NCBI GenBank assembly: GCA_950295325.1
Contig: OX485803.1
Location: 34,799,554 to 34,863,553 of the forward strand
Reading direction: 5' to 3'
From: Polytrichum commune
Lineage: Eukaryota; Streptophyta; Polytrichopsida; Polytrichales; Polytrichaceae
DNA length: 64,000 nt
Part shown: positions 10,757 to 21,712 of the stretch, one piece after another
Position numbering within the stretch: position 1 is the stretch's first letter
How the letters are laid out: every line of letters begins with the position of its first letter
Notes under the pieces: generated by a model
Seen by the model: the letters and a program-made list of their open reading frames with translations, nothing else
Databases searched by the model: none
What the model was told of the DNA's origin: nothing
Made by a program: the position numbers and the translations under genes

Positions 10757-10761
10757 GTCCC

Positions 10762-11655
10762 CAACATGTTGCATTTTGAAAAATGGACATTGTCAGATCA
10801 AATCTTAACATTATGATAGAGGTGCTTGTGGACCTCAAAATCAAATTCCCAATGGTAGATGTGACGTAAAGAATATAAAAACATCTCACAAAAGAATTGG
10901 TGTTTGAATTCCGAAATGAGAGGGAGATATGAACCCCAACGGTCTACTCCAATGAAAATTGGAAAAGTCTCTAGGTCTCATATCTAGTATGATTTTCAAT
11001 AGAATTTCACCTATGGACTTCAAATATTATAGCACCAATACATCATATGACTATAGATTAGATTCAAGCAACAAAAGCCACAAAAACACACACCCATTTG
11101 GGCTTCAAAAGTATTCAGGGATCGAGTGCTAGTTCTAGATTTCCACATGAGATGCAAGGATCAAAACCAATGGGGAATAATATAGTAGAGTCGCCTATTC
11201 CTGATGAAAACCCCATCGGCAATCTATAGGGTATCATAATTTCGATCAGGTTGGGATTGGGTTTTGATTAGTCTGAGACCAATAATGCCATGATGCATGT
11301 CTTGGTTTCAAGCGCTCAAGTGAGGAGGAATGAATGGTTATTACCAAATTTGGACATTAGTAATATCTTCGGGCCAATTTCAAGCTTAAAAAATTCAAAA
11401 GAATTTCAATTTAAGGAACAAAATGACCAACAAATTTGCAGTCCTCCTAATTTCTATCTTCCTACATGGGAAAATCTACACCGCTTTATATTTCTCCATA
11501 TATGGCACATAATCTCTTAAGTGATCGTTTATGGGTGCCTCTACTCTACATGTCATATACAAGGTTGACTCTACCTTACATGTCATATATAATCACCCTT
11601 ATATGACACACACTAACTACAAGCTGGAATGAAAGCCTCAAGGAGCGATGAATAT
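10762..11655. other. Spacer, no gene seen
   Basis: AT-rich sequence joining the 3' side of the Copia target site to a foldback element. No supported frame or RNA gene was found. Confidence 0.4.
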
Positions 11656-11902
11656 CACTTGGAGAAAACTTGTGAAGTTGAGCTACGCATTGCAACTTGC
11701 TCATTGCAATTCATGTCGAGAGAATACATAAGTAAATCATTTTAGTTCTCAACCAGAGGTTTCTAATTATGGATTTGGGATAATTGGCAACCAAAAACCT
11801 CCGTTTGGCGACCAAAATGATTTATTTATGTATTTTTTCATTGTGAGTTGCAACAAACAAGTTGCAATGGAGGGTTATAAATGACAAGTTTTCTCCTAGT
11901 AG
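11656..11902. mobile_element. Foldback/long-TIR element, family A copy 1
   Basis: Two inverted arms of about 105-115 bp face each other across a short loop near 11762-11790. The left arm has GGAGAAAACTTGT, CATTGCAACTTG and AATACATAAGTAAATCATTTT. The right arm, reverse-complemented, has GGAGAAAACTTGT, CATTGCAACTTG and AATACATAAATAAATCATTTT. A second member lies at 33397-33942. No target duplication is certain. Long terminal inverted repeats without coding capacity suggest a MITE, possibly Mutator-like. Confidence 0.7.
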
Positions 11903-12156
11903 CTTGCAATCTTTATGGAGAATAGCCAAAATGATGGACTTACCTCACCATAAAGGAAAAGAGAAATAGATAAATAAATAAAACAATCTTTCTATAACTT
12001 TCACATTTGTATTATGATGTCATTCCATCTTATGTGTTGCATCGTTGGACCCACAATCAAACCCCAAGTGTTGGTTTATACTATAGTGAAGAAGTCCACC
12101 GGTGGATCAAGAATTCCAGCCCCAAGACAAGGTTATTTGAGCCCATGCAAGTGCAA

Positions 12157-12815
12157 TCTTCATACCATGTATGAACTAACGTGAATGTAAGAAGGGTTAT
12201 TATCGAGGCATTGGCCTACATAGTGTATGTAAAGGAGAAATAGTCCTTTTTATTAGTGTGTACATTTAAAAAGGGTATTAAGAAATCTGAAGTAAAGGTA
12301 GATGTACAAAAGGTGGCCCTAAGATTTAAAGGAAAACTGGACAATAGATGCGTTCATTTCATCCATTGTTGTCATATGATAATAGTCCTCAATGAGTACC
12401 CTATTCATTTTAGTTAGGGTTTGCATTTGGGTTCTAGGTTATTACATATTAGAGGCTCTTGTGTAGCATAGACTCCCTTGAATTTTGCTCTATGGATTGT
12501 GGCTATTTTATTGTGTTGTAGTCTTTTTAATATTTGGTGCAACTGTTGAGTTACGTGCTATGGATGAAAATTTGTTCAATGACTTTCTCATTGGAAAGTG
12601 AGAATGGATTTTATATGTAATAAGGTCCTACTAAAGTCGTGATGTATAGTTTGTATATGTAGTGGAGGCATTAATCACATTCGATTGAAAAACTTAGCAT
12701 ACATACATGAATCCATTTTCTAGCACGCCATTACTACATATACATTTGTTTTCTCCATAAAGCTCTTGTGTAGGGTTTGATTTCATAGTGACCCACGCAT
12801 GTTATTTAGGTATCC
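12157..12815. repeat. Dispersed repeat B, copy 1
   Basis: Segments here recur in order at 30432-30560 and 32718-33078. Shared phrases include TTAGTGTGTACATTTAAAA, GCCCTAAGATTTA, TAGTGGAGGCATT and ATACATGAATCCATTTT. Copy 1 is the longest. No coding capacity or terminal structure was recognised, so the class is open. Confidence 0.55.
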
Positions 12816-15650
12816 AATGGAATCCACCCCCAGGTTTGAGCAAATGATTGGTACGGTGGACAAGATGGAAAAGAAAAAATTAGAAAAAATGCCTCAAGTT
12901 GGACATAACATTACTGAACGTTTAACTCTGGTTTTGTGGGTCCTCATAATATAACAATCGAATACTTGAAAAGTTGCGTAGGGAGACTCATATTTAAACC
13001 AAGCTCCCAACATCCCACTTCCATATTCCAAGGGCCCACGTCGTTGAGTAATGTTATGGGGTTTTGCGGCAACCAAATTTTTTATCCAAGAGATTTAGGT
13101 TGACCAAGAAACTCGACCTTTGGAGAACTCCCTTAGCAAAAAGTGTTGTTGCGTTGTTTTTCATCCATGCTTGAAGTTCTTCACCAACGAAGTCTTGGAT
13201 GTAGTGCAAACCTCATACAATGAAAAATCCATTTCATATTGCTCTAGTCCCCCAAAAGCATTGACATGTGCACTTCTTCACCGTAGTCTAAACCAAGTCT
13301 AAGTGTGATTCATGAAATAAAATCATGGAAATTATGGAGGATTGTATCATCCATTGACATGTGTACATTGAAGGTTAGGCTCCATATCCCCACAAGTTTA
13401 GTTAATCAATCATGTTACAGAGGTAATTACAGTGCGATTGTTTACACTAAAAACTATTGTAAGATAAATTTGGGTTCATATGAGTTTCAGTACTAATGTC
13501 GATGCTATAATGCAATTTCCAGTTGGAGTACAATAATTTGCAAAATAAGATGACATAACATATGAGGATGATTGTATGAATTCCAAATCAAGAGTAGAAC
13601 TTAAATATTGGTTCCATTACCTATGAAATATATAAGCATGTGATGAAAAATTGTATACTAGACATTTTTCGATCAGTGTTATCTTGTATTCTAGGTCATT
13701 TCTAACATTCATATATTACATGACAAGCACAAAGTGAAACTAATATGATTGATAGTGATTCAAGGGTTTTGATAAACCGTAGAGTTTCATGGTAACACAA
13801 AGGATAGCAAAATGTCATATTTATTGTGTTATTGCACTAAACATGTGCAGAGGTCCTTCACTGCTTAGACCAAAATCATTGAGTTCACCCTCTTTCCTCC
13901 CATAATGCCCAAGTCATTTAGAGGTTAAAGGGCGTATAACGATCGGATTGATAACTCTCTTAGCACTTGGTCTCTCAGACACCGCTATTGTCCCAACCAA
14001 TCATAATGGGAGTATATGGGTGGCATGCCAGGGTGGGGCATTCTTGGATTGTTACAGTTTGGGATTTGCTCATGCGATTAACTTTTGTCTTGGTGCGATG
14101 TGTTTAATTTAGTTTTATACTAATGTAGGCACTGAACCTAAGTACCAATAATTATGATATGATCATGTTTAGAGGAACATGTTGTTTATCTCTTACCTCA
14201 AATAAACGTCACATTTGTCTTTTTAATTTGGCATTAACACCTTGTTGGAATGGTATCAATACTCTTAATTTTGGCAAAGGAGGATATGGTAGACCATGGT
14301 TTAACATGTGTGTTTACAAAGAATATATCTACAGAGCGCTTACAAAACGAAGTATAAGTTTTGCCCCTTAGGATGATATCATGCATTTGTATAACGTGAT
14401 TTGGGAAATAACTTAAAATTGCATGTTGAAGGCTTAGACGAGTAGTATCCATAGTGTGGTTGGATGATAATTTTAACGTTCAAAGGTTGGATGAGTTGCA
14501 TTTGTGAAGGATAGAGCCATTGAGTAGTGAGCCACTTGTTCACCGAGGTACATACAATACCCAAAACCAACATAGAACCTAATGCCAACATCATGTACCA
14601 CGACCATATGGTTTTGGGCACATCTCTCTTATGTGTATACGTAATACACATTGTGTCTCACGACTTGGTTGGGAAGGGTGATCACTATATTCTTTTGCAA
14701 TTTGATGGGGGATCTAATGCAAAGATTCCCATAACATTGTTCATGAACAGCTTAGTACAACCTTGTCCAATTTCATGTATATGTGTACTTTAGTTGATGT
14801 AGTGATACAATGGATAGAATTGGATACCGTATTACCTTTACCACTTTTAGCGATTTAGGCAAATAATAGTGATTATTTGTATGCTTGGAATCGGGAAATT
14901 TAAAAAATTCATATTTGTTTTTGAGGATTGTAACATATAGTTTCCATAAATGTCAATTATCCTTTAAATAGTTTAATTAGTGCCGAAGTGGTAAAGGTAC
15001 TACGGTATTGTATGATCTTCTCCTTCTAAAGGAGACTGCGACTCGTGTCCAAGTGAGCCTCAAAGACTATAATTGTATACATGATGAATATCACCTTCTC
15101 AAGGAACAAATGCACAAATATGCTTAAACAATCCCAAAATCATCTTTGCTAAGAGAAGAGGTTTAACATCACGAGGAATGTTATGCACATTTGAGGGGAG
15201 CTAATGCTCAATTTGGTATTTGTACTTATTTATTTACTAGTCTTTGGAGAATGATGCTACCAATGATATGCACATGTAATTTTCCTATATACTAGTGGGT
15301 AGAAGCATATATAAGAAGTTGTGATATCGTTGTTGAGCATGTCATGGTGTTAACATGTGCATAAAATGTCAAAGGGCATGCAAATGATACCATGAAAAAT
15401 GCTATGACATGTGTGCAAATCGACAAGTGGATATCAACATTAGTATCAGGGGATGCAATCCCAAATGGCTCTAATATTTCGTACTTGTACTACCCATCCC
15501 CTTTACTTATACCCAAGTTGAAGGCACACAACACACCCGCGCAACACTAGTTGCAACCTCTACGAAGCACGATGATCAACAAATCACACAAGACGACCCT
15601 CCTTCTCTCATTCATAAAGCCATGACCTAGAATTTCCCTTGGTCACGAGC
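12816..15650. other. Spacer, no gene seen
   Basis: AT-rich sequence with only short random frames. A stretch at 14985-15062 superficially resembles part of a tRNA but does not fold as one (see rejected list). Confidence 0.4.
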
Positions 15651-16712
15651 ATGCACCTTACACGCCGTAATTTGCCCACCATGTATCACGAGGGGACCTT
15701 AAATATAATGGCGAACGAGCCAAAGATCCAAATAAACATTTGATGCCTGAACTACTGTAGCTATGATCACCGCGGCCTTTACGCTCGACAATGCTCTCAA
15801 ACCAGGGCGGTCCATGAACAACAACGCGGTTCGCGGACAAACCATTATATTTGCAGAATGCCTTTGTTCGAGGGCGTTATATCTCACATAAAGAATGTGC
15901 TGCAAAACCACCACCACCAATGTTGTGTCCTGGAAGGTGTACTCTAAACACAACCCCGTAAGATAATATCTTCTTTGTGCAACATAAGCTTCATCGCCTC
16001 TCTTGCGTTTTCTCTTGTCCCAAGATTCCCCCAACTCCGGGGGTGGCTCCCTTGCTCATCCGATCCGACCCAACCCCACCCACACTATAGTTCATCGAGC
16101 TGAACGCATGCGACAAGGATAAGCGGATACCCCATAGGCGTGGCGCCACGTGGCGGGCGCCGGGAGGCCAGGCGTGGGGTAAGCGCAAATTGGAGTTCCA
16201 GAACCGTCGACACCCGGCGGATTCCGCCGGGTGGGTGCGGCCGGGGGGCAGGCGACCGGGCGTCGACCGTTCTGGCGTCGAAAGCATTCATTCTGCGCAC
16301 AAAGCATGCTGGAAAGGCTTGCTGTTGGTCATGGCGAGCCGGGCTCTCCTGTCGTCTCCTCGCCCTCGCCTCGCCCTGCCCTCCCCTCCTTCCTGTGTGG
16401 CGGGACTCTCGGGTGGCACTAAGTAAAGCTATAGGTAACAACAACATCAACAACAACATCAGCATCATCATCATCAACATCCAAGCAAGCTATCCCTCCG
16501 TTAGCCAAACTATCATCGCATCGCACAGGAAACCCGAAAGCAAAGCTTGCACCAACAAAGGTGTTTTACTACAACGACAACAACAAGCTTAGCAAGCGTC
16601 AAGGGTTCGCTCCTCTGGGAAGAATCATCGACGTCATCATCATCATCATCACCACCGCCATCGTCACCATCATCGCGGGAGGAGCGAGTGAGCGGCGAGA
16701 GAGGGAGAGTGG

Positions 16713-16787
16713 ATGGTGGGCATGGTGGATATGGTGGAGCGGGTGGCATTGGGAATAGATCCGGGGAGTGGAGGCGGAGAGGGATAA
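16713..16787 (+). other. Upstream ORF (24 codons) in putative kinase leader
   Basis: The ATG at 16713 opens a 24-residue frame ending at TAA 16785-16787, out of frame with the kinase. Two further in-frame ATGs follow within seven codons. It matters only if transcription starts upstream of it. Confidence 0.4.
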
Positions 16788-16795
16788 GGGGGCGA

Positions 16796-16830
16796 GGGTT
16801 GGGGTTGGGGTTGGGGTTGGGGTTGGGGTT
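16796..16830 (+). repeat. GGGGTT hexamer array, G-quadruplex candidate
   Basis: A GGGTT followed by five perfect GGGGTT units lies on the sense strand, 83 bases before the kinase ATG. Four or more G-runs separated by TT loops are a classic quadruplex-forming pattern in DNA or RNA. The unit is not the common plant telomere repeat TTTAGGG. Confidence 0.85.
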
Positions 16831-16859
16831 TGAGGAGGGAGGGAAGGAGCAGGAAAGAT

Positions 16860-16973
16860 ATGATCGGGAGGAGGGAGATAGTACAGAGGCTGGTGGTGTG
16901 CATGGGTGAAGGATGCCAGAGCTGCGTAGTGGAGCGCGCCAGCCACGCTCTCCAACCCCGGTGCCAGCAGTAG
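16860..16973 (+). other. Overlapping upstream ORF (37 codons)
   Basis: The ATG at 16860 opens a frame that runs through the kinase start codon (16913) in another frame and ends at TAG 16971-16973. If the mRNA includes it, ribosomes starting here bypass the kinase ATG, so it would be expected to repress translation. The kinase ATG has a favourable A at -3. Confidence 0.4.
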
Positions 16974-19900
16974 CTGCATCCCCCGCATGGCCTGAGACGG
17001 TGCCGGCAAGGCGAACGACCGCAAGGAGACGTGTAGTAGGAGGAGCAGGAGAAGGAGGAGTGGAAGAGGCTGCCGCCGCGCCGGTGAGGAATCGGGTTAG
17101 GACTCGGGCTGCTGTGGCGAAAGAGGCAGCGGTTGTTACACCTAGGGTTGCTGGGGGGCGAGGAAAGGGTGCGGGGAGTGGGCGGGCTGGGAAGCAGACG
17201 CGGAATACCAAGGCCGCTGCCGCTGCAGCGCAGGCGAAGGTTGCTGCCCCTGCGGCGAAAGCAAAAGTAGCAGGGCGGGGTAAGCAGGTTTCGTCTAGAT
17301 CTCAATCTCCCGAACCGGAACCTGTGCAAGATCACTGTGCATCTGAGGATAACGCCGCCGCAGATTTAGATCTAGAGGGCGAGAAACAGGAGGAGGGGGC
17401 TGAAATTAGAGAGATGGAGGAGGAGAGTGCAGGCCGGACTGCGGAGAAGGTTGCAGGTGCCGAGGAAGAGGGAAGTGCGGCGCCCCTGCCAGAGAGGGTA
17501 AGTAATTGACGACAGCCATTTGCTTGCTCCTCGTTCTTGTAGTGTAGTCTGTCCAGTTTATGTTCTGCACATCAGGGTGGACTGAGATTTGACGATCTTT
17601 GGATGTGTTATGATGATGGGAAGACATGCTCGTATGTGTGGGATGTCATTATCCGCCATCTTGCCATGTTGAGCGATGTGAAAACTGCCCCTACAGTGTA
17701 GGGAGCTGTAAATGAAGTGTTGTGTCCTCGGGTAGAGCTATGTAGGGTCATGTGCTCTGGTGTGTTGTTGATTTTGGTAATTGTGTGTGACATACAGGTT
17801 CAAGTTGGCGGGTCCCCAGTGTACAAGATTGAACGGAAACTTGGCAAGGGTGGGTTTGGGCAAGTATATGTAGGCCGTCGAATAAGTGGTGGTTCAGAAC
17901 GCTCTGGGCCACAGGCTGTAGAGGTACTTGCTACCCTCAATTTCGGTGCTTCTCGCATGTTCTAAGGAATAATATGAAGTTGGGGACATGCCTTGGAGAT
18001 TTCTCACACATCAAGAATGCTATGGCCCCTGCATGTACCTTGTTCATGATTTTTTGTTGCATCCAATATCTAATTGCTGATATGTATGTTTTTGCAGGTT
18101 GCTTTGAAGTTTGAGCATCGCAGCAGCAAAGGCTGCAATTATGGCCCACCTTATGAGTGGCAGGTCTACAAGTGAGTATTTGATGCTAGTACATCATAGG
18201 AGATTAATGTTTAAAGCTCTGTGGTCTTGGGATGAAGCAGGTGTCCTTCCTTTACTTCTTAGACTTGAAATTTGGTCGAATGAACAAATGGTTGAGTTGG
18301 CATATGATGTTCTCATTGGCAATTACTTGGGTGCAATTGCAGCACTTTGGGCGGGAGTCATGGAGTGCCTCGGGTACATTACAAAGGACGACAAGGAGAC
18401 TATTACGTTATGGTGAGTAAAGAGGAGTGTGTTAAAAGTCTGACCTTGCAAGTGGTGTCGTTTTTGTGTTATAGATTGCAGTGCACTGGATTTTACCTAA
18501 GTGTTGGCATTGGTTTTTTAAATCCTACAGGTTATGGATATGCTTGGACCAAGTCTTTGGGACGTCTGGAACTCATCTGGGCAAGCGTAAGGATCTGATG
18601 CTGGTCAATGGAGTGATTTGCTTTCTTATGATGTATGTGTTGTGGTTTGGTGCACAGTAGCTTCATGCATGTTCATTACCTGTCATTGTTACTGGAACAC
18701 TCTTAAGTGCTGGGTATAATTTGTGCAGGATGTCCACTGAAATGGTGGCTTGTATTGCTGTGGAGTCAATTTCAATCCTCGAGAAGCTGCATTCTAGAGG
18801 GTATGGTCTCTGTAATGAAAGTGTTCCGGAGTTCTCATTCATTACTTGTAAGAGTGTGCATTGGGGTGACTTGTATCACATTTTTGGGAATCCTTGTGCA
18901 GTTCCCCTAAAGCTCAATCTAACATTGTGTTGCTGTTGCAGGTATGTACATGGAGATGTCAAGCCAGAGAATTTCCTGTTGGGTCAACCTGGCACTATTG
19001 AGGAAAAGAAGCTCTTCCTTGTAGATCTTGGTCTAGGTGAGTGATGGAAGTGAAGGTACACCACTCTACAAGTTAGGGTTGATTTACTATTTTTGATTTA
19101 GGTCAGTGACGACTTGTGTGGTGAATTCAAGGAATCTTGAATAATGTGTATGGGTATCGATATCTCTGGAAGTAGTGTGCATTCTAATAGATTGCGTGGT
19201 ATGTGTTAATTCAGCCACTAGGTGGAGGGATGGCACTACTGGTCAGCATGTTGACTATGATCAAAGGCCTGATGTTTTCAGGTGTGCTTTTCATCTGTTG
19301 TGCACTCTACCATGGCTTAATTTCCTATGTGGAAAATGTTGTTTTCTCAAATGCTTTTGTTGACAGACATGCCACTCTTTGTGCAGGGGTACTGTTCGGT
19401 ATGCAAGTGTGCATGCACATTTGGGTAGAACTGGCAGCAGGAGAGATGATTTGGAATCTTTGGCATACACGCTTGTGTTTCTATTGAGGGGTCGGCTCCC
19501 TTGGCAAGGCTATCAGGTTTGTAAATTTTTCTTGAGGGGACGCTATTGTGCAGCACTTGTATTGAATTGCATTGAGGATATCTTTTGAATCTCTAGGATG
19601 AATCCTCTATTTCCATACACTGAATCTGCTGTATCACATTCTATTTGTGTGCTTCAAACTTAGTAGGACATGGTGTTTTTGTTTGTGAAGGGGGACAACA
19701 AAGGGTTCCTAGTGTGCAAGAAGAAAATGGCAACATCACCAGAGATGCTTTGCTGTTTCTGTCCTGTTCCCTTCAAGCAGTTCCTGGAGATTGTTGTTAA
19801 TCAGAAATTTGATGAAGAGCCAAATTATGGAAAACTGGTTGTCCTATTTGATAGCATCTTAGGTGCAAATCCAGCTATTAGACCTATCAACACTGATGGA

Positions 19901-21712
19901 GCAATTAAGGTAAGTTCCTTGGCTTATTTTAACATCTGCACTCCTGTGCATTAAGTTGCAGTTTATGTAAATGGATGTTGCTGTGGTTGTCTTTCCTTTT
20001 TTGAATACCAGATTGCTTTAGCACTAAATATATGTGTCCACAGTGTTCAATACAGGTCGGCCAGAAGAGGGGCCGGATAGCTGCTGAAGAGGAAGAGGAT
20101 GACCAACCCAAGAAGAAAATTCGATTGGGAATGCCTGCAACTCAATGGATTACTGTCTACAATGCTCGACGACCTATGAAGCAAAGGTATGCTCCTGAAC
20201 TCACACTGGTCCAGAACTCACACTGACAATGTGGTCTGATGCATCACTCTATGCTGCTCTTATATTCATGAATGTACTGCCTGTATTTATCTTTGAACTT
20301 GCCTTGCATTTAGGTGAGTGCAGTCTGGTGAAGCACTACCTTGAAGGCTATTTTGTCAGGGCGTGAAATTTGCTTTGCTTGTCTTCTTGGTGGTTCCTGC
20401 TAGCTGGTTCTGAAGTTTGTTTCCCTTTACAGTTGATCTCAATTATGGAGATGTCTGTCTTTTTATAGGATATCTACCTGTGAACCGGACGATATGCTGA
20501 TAGAGACGTTTTGTGCAGATACCACTATAATGTAGCTGATTCGCGGCTTACCCAGCATGTTGAGAAGGGTAATGAAGATGGCCTGTATATAAGCAGTGTG
20601 GCTTCTTGTACAAACCTGTGGGCCCTTATCATGGATGCAGGGACGGGCTTCACAGCACAAGTTTATGAGCTGTCCCATGTTTTTCTCCACAAGGTTTGTT
20701 TGCAGACAAATGTTTGTATTCTGGTTATCATTGTGGTTGATAAATAGAGGTTGCATTGGAATGATGTTTTAGCTTATATGATGTGTAGTTGACTGTTTAT
20801 TGTTTTTCAGGAGTGGATTATGGAGCAATGGGAAAAGAACTACTATATTAGTGCAATTGCTGGTGCCAACAATGGGAGCTCCTTGGTTGTAATGTCCAAA
20901 GGTTCGTGACAAGGACTTGCTCTTTGGATGTTGGAGAAACGTGTCTGACCATTGTAAGGGTGAAGTTGGTGTTGTCCTCCGAGTTCACAATATGGCTTCA
21001 GAGTTCAGAATCAGCTCAGACAATTTATCTTCAAGTTAATCTCTCTTCAGTTGAGCCTTACATTGTATTTGTCACGTTTCCAGGAACTTCATATACACAG
21101 CAATCCTACAAAGTGAGCGACTCATTTCCATTTAAGTGGATTAACAAGAAGTGGCGAGAGGGTTTCTATGTCACATCTATGGCTACAGCAGGTAGTCGCT
21201 GGGGCGTTGTGATGTCACGCAATGCAGGATTTTCAGACCAGGTATGTAACGTTTCTTGTCCATCTGACTCTGACTCAGTCAAATGAATTTTGGACTGCAT
21301 CACTGCAGTGGAGTTCATTTTCTGATGCTTCTGTCTTCAGGTTGTGGAGTTGGACTTCTTGTATCCTAGTGAAGGCATCCACAGACGGTGGGACAGCGGA
21401 TACCGCATCACGTCAACAGCCGCCACTTGGGATCAGGCAGCTTTTGTGTTGAGTGTGCCAAGAAGGAAACCTGCTGACGAAACTCAGGAAACACTCCGCA
21501 CATCAGCTTTCCCGAGCACACATGTGAAGGTCAGTGATTGAAACTGACTTGCCTTCTTACTGTTTAGTTATCTTCACAATCTATTCACTGAAATTCTTGA
21601 GTTTTTTTAAACTGGCATGATACTGATGGATAAATTGTTATGTTGTTCCCAGGAGAAGTGGTCAAAGAATCTATATATTGCAGCTGTAAGTTACGGGAGA
21701 ACGGTGTCATAA
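16913..21712 (+). CDS. MUT9-like (AEL/PPK) casein-kinase-I-family protein kinase, 16 exons, 765 aa
   Basis: This is a nuclear Ser/Thr kinase of the plant MLK/AEL/PPK family, known to phosphorylate histone H3 and light/clock proteins. Exons: 16913-17497, 17798-17923, 18098-18171, 18343-18412, 18531-18586, 18729-18800, 18942-19036, 19215-19281, 19387-19516, 19691-19909, 20056-20186, 20519-20693, 20811-20901, 21084-21241, 21341-21529, 21653-21712. All junctions are GT-AG and phases agree (2,298 nt). The start MPELRSGAR is the family hallmark. An Ala/Arg/Glu-rich tail fills residues 1-195 and makes the protein longer than the roughly 700 aa usual in flowering plants. Kinase motifs: glycine loop from G211, VALK lysine K241, HGDVKPEN with D333, and DLG (356-358) in place of DFG. 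A basic NLS-like PKKKIR (516-521) and the family-specific C-terminal domain follow. Splice sites were fixed by eye against remembered family sequence; identity is very secure. Confidence 0.95.

Larger units (their letters stand above)
5333..10761 (+). mobile_element. Complete Ty1/copia LTR retrotransposon with 5-bp target duplication
   Basis: The element proper runs 5338-10756 (5,419 bp) and is bracketed by the direct repeat GTCCC (5333-5337 and 10757-10761). It has two 192-bp LTRs that I read as identical base for base, a primer binding site directly after the 5' LTR, a long leader with tandem repeats, one uninterrupted gag-pol frame and a purine tract directly before the 3' LTR. The domain order gag, protease, integrase, RT, RNase H defines the copia superfamily. 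Identical LTRs and an intact frame mean a very recent insertion that may still be active. The coding part is more GC-rich than the AT-rich flanks. Its termini are TATTG...CAATA instead of the usual TG...CA. Confidence 0.95.
15651..16912 (+). promoter_or_regulatory. Promoter and 5' leader of the MUT9-like kinase gene
   Basis: GC content rises abruptly against the AT-rich spacer. A perfect G-box CACGTG sits at 16147-16152 inside the palindromic context GCGCCACGTGGCG. Closer to the start codon are CAA/CAT-rich repeats (16437-16480), a CGACGTCATC element near 16630, a GGGGTT array (16796-16830) and upstream ATGs at 16713 and 16860. The transcription start cannot be placed from sequence, so which of these are in the mRNA is inferred. 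Confidence 0.55.

Noticed and set aside
14985-15062. tRNA-like stretch (GTGCCGAAGTGGTAAAGG ...)
   Set aside because: The D-arm-like start is suggestive, but no acceptor stem pairs with it, the T-arm lacks the GTTCAAATC consensus and no anticodon stem forms.
16796-16830. Interstitial telomere
   Set aside because: The unit is GGGGTT, not TTTAGGG, and there are under six copies inside a gene leader, so it is treated as a simple G-rich repeat.
16513-17335. Long antisense frames (up to 232 codons) over the kinase first exon
   Set aside because: They mirror the GC-rich, low-complexity sense exon and leader and have no independent motif.
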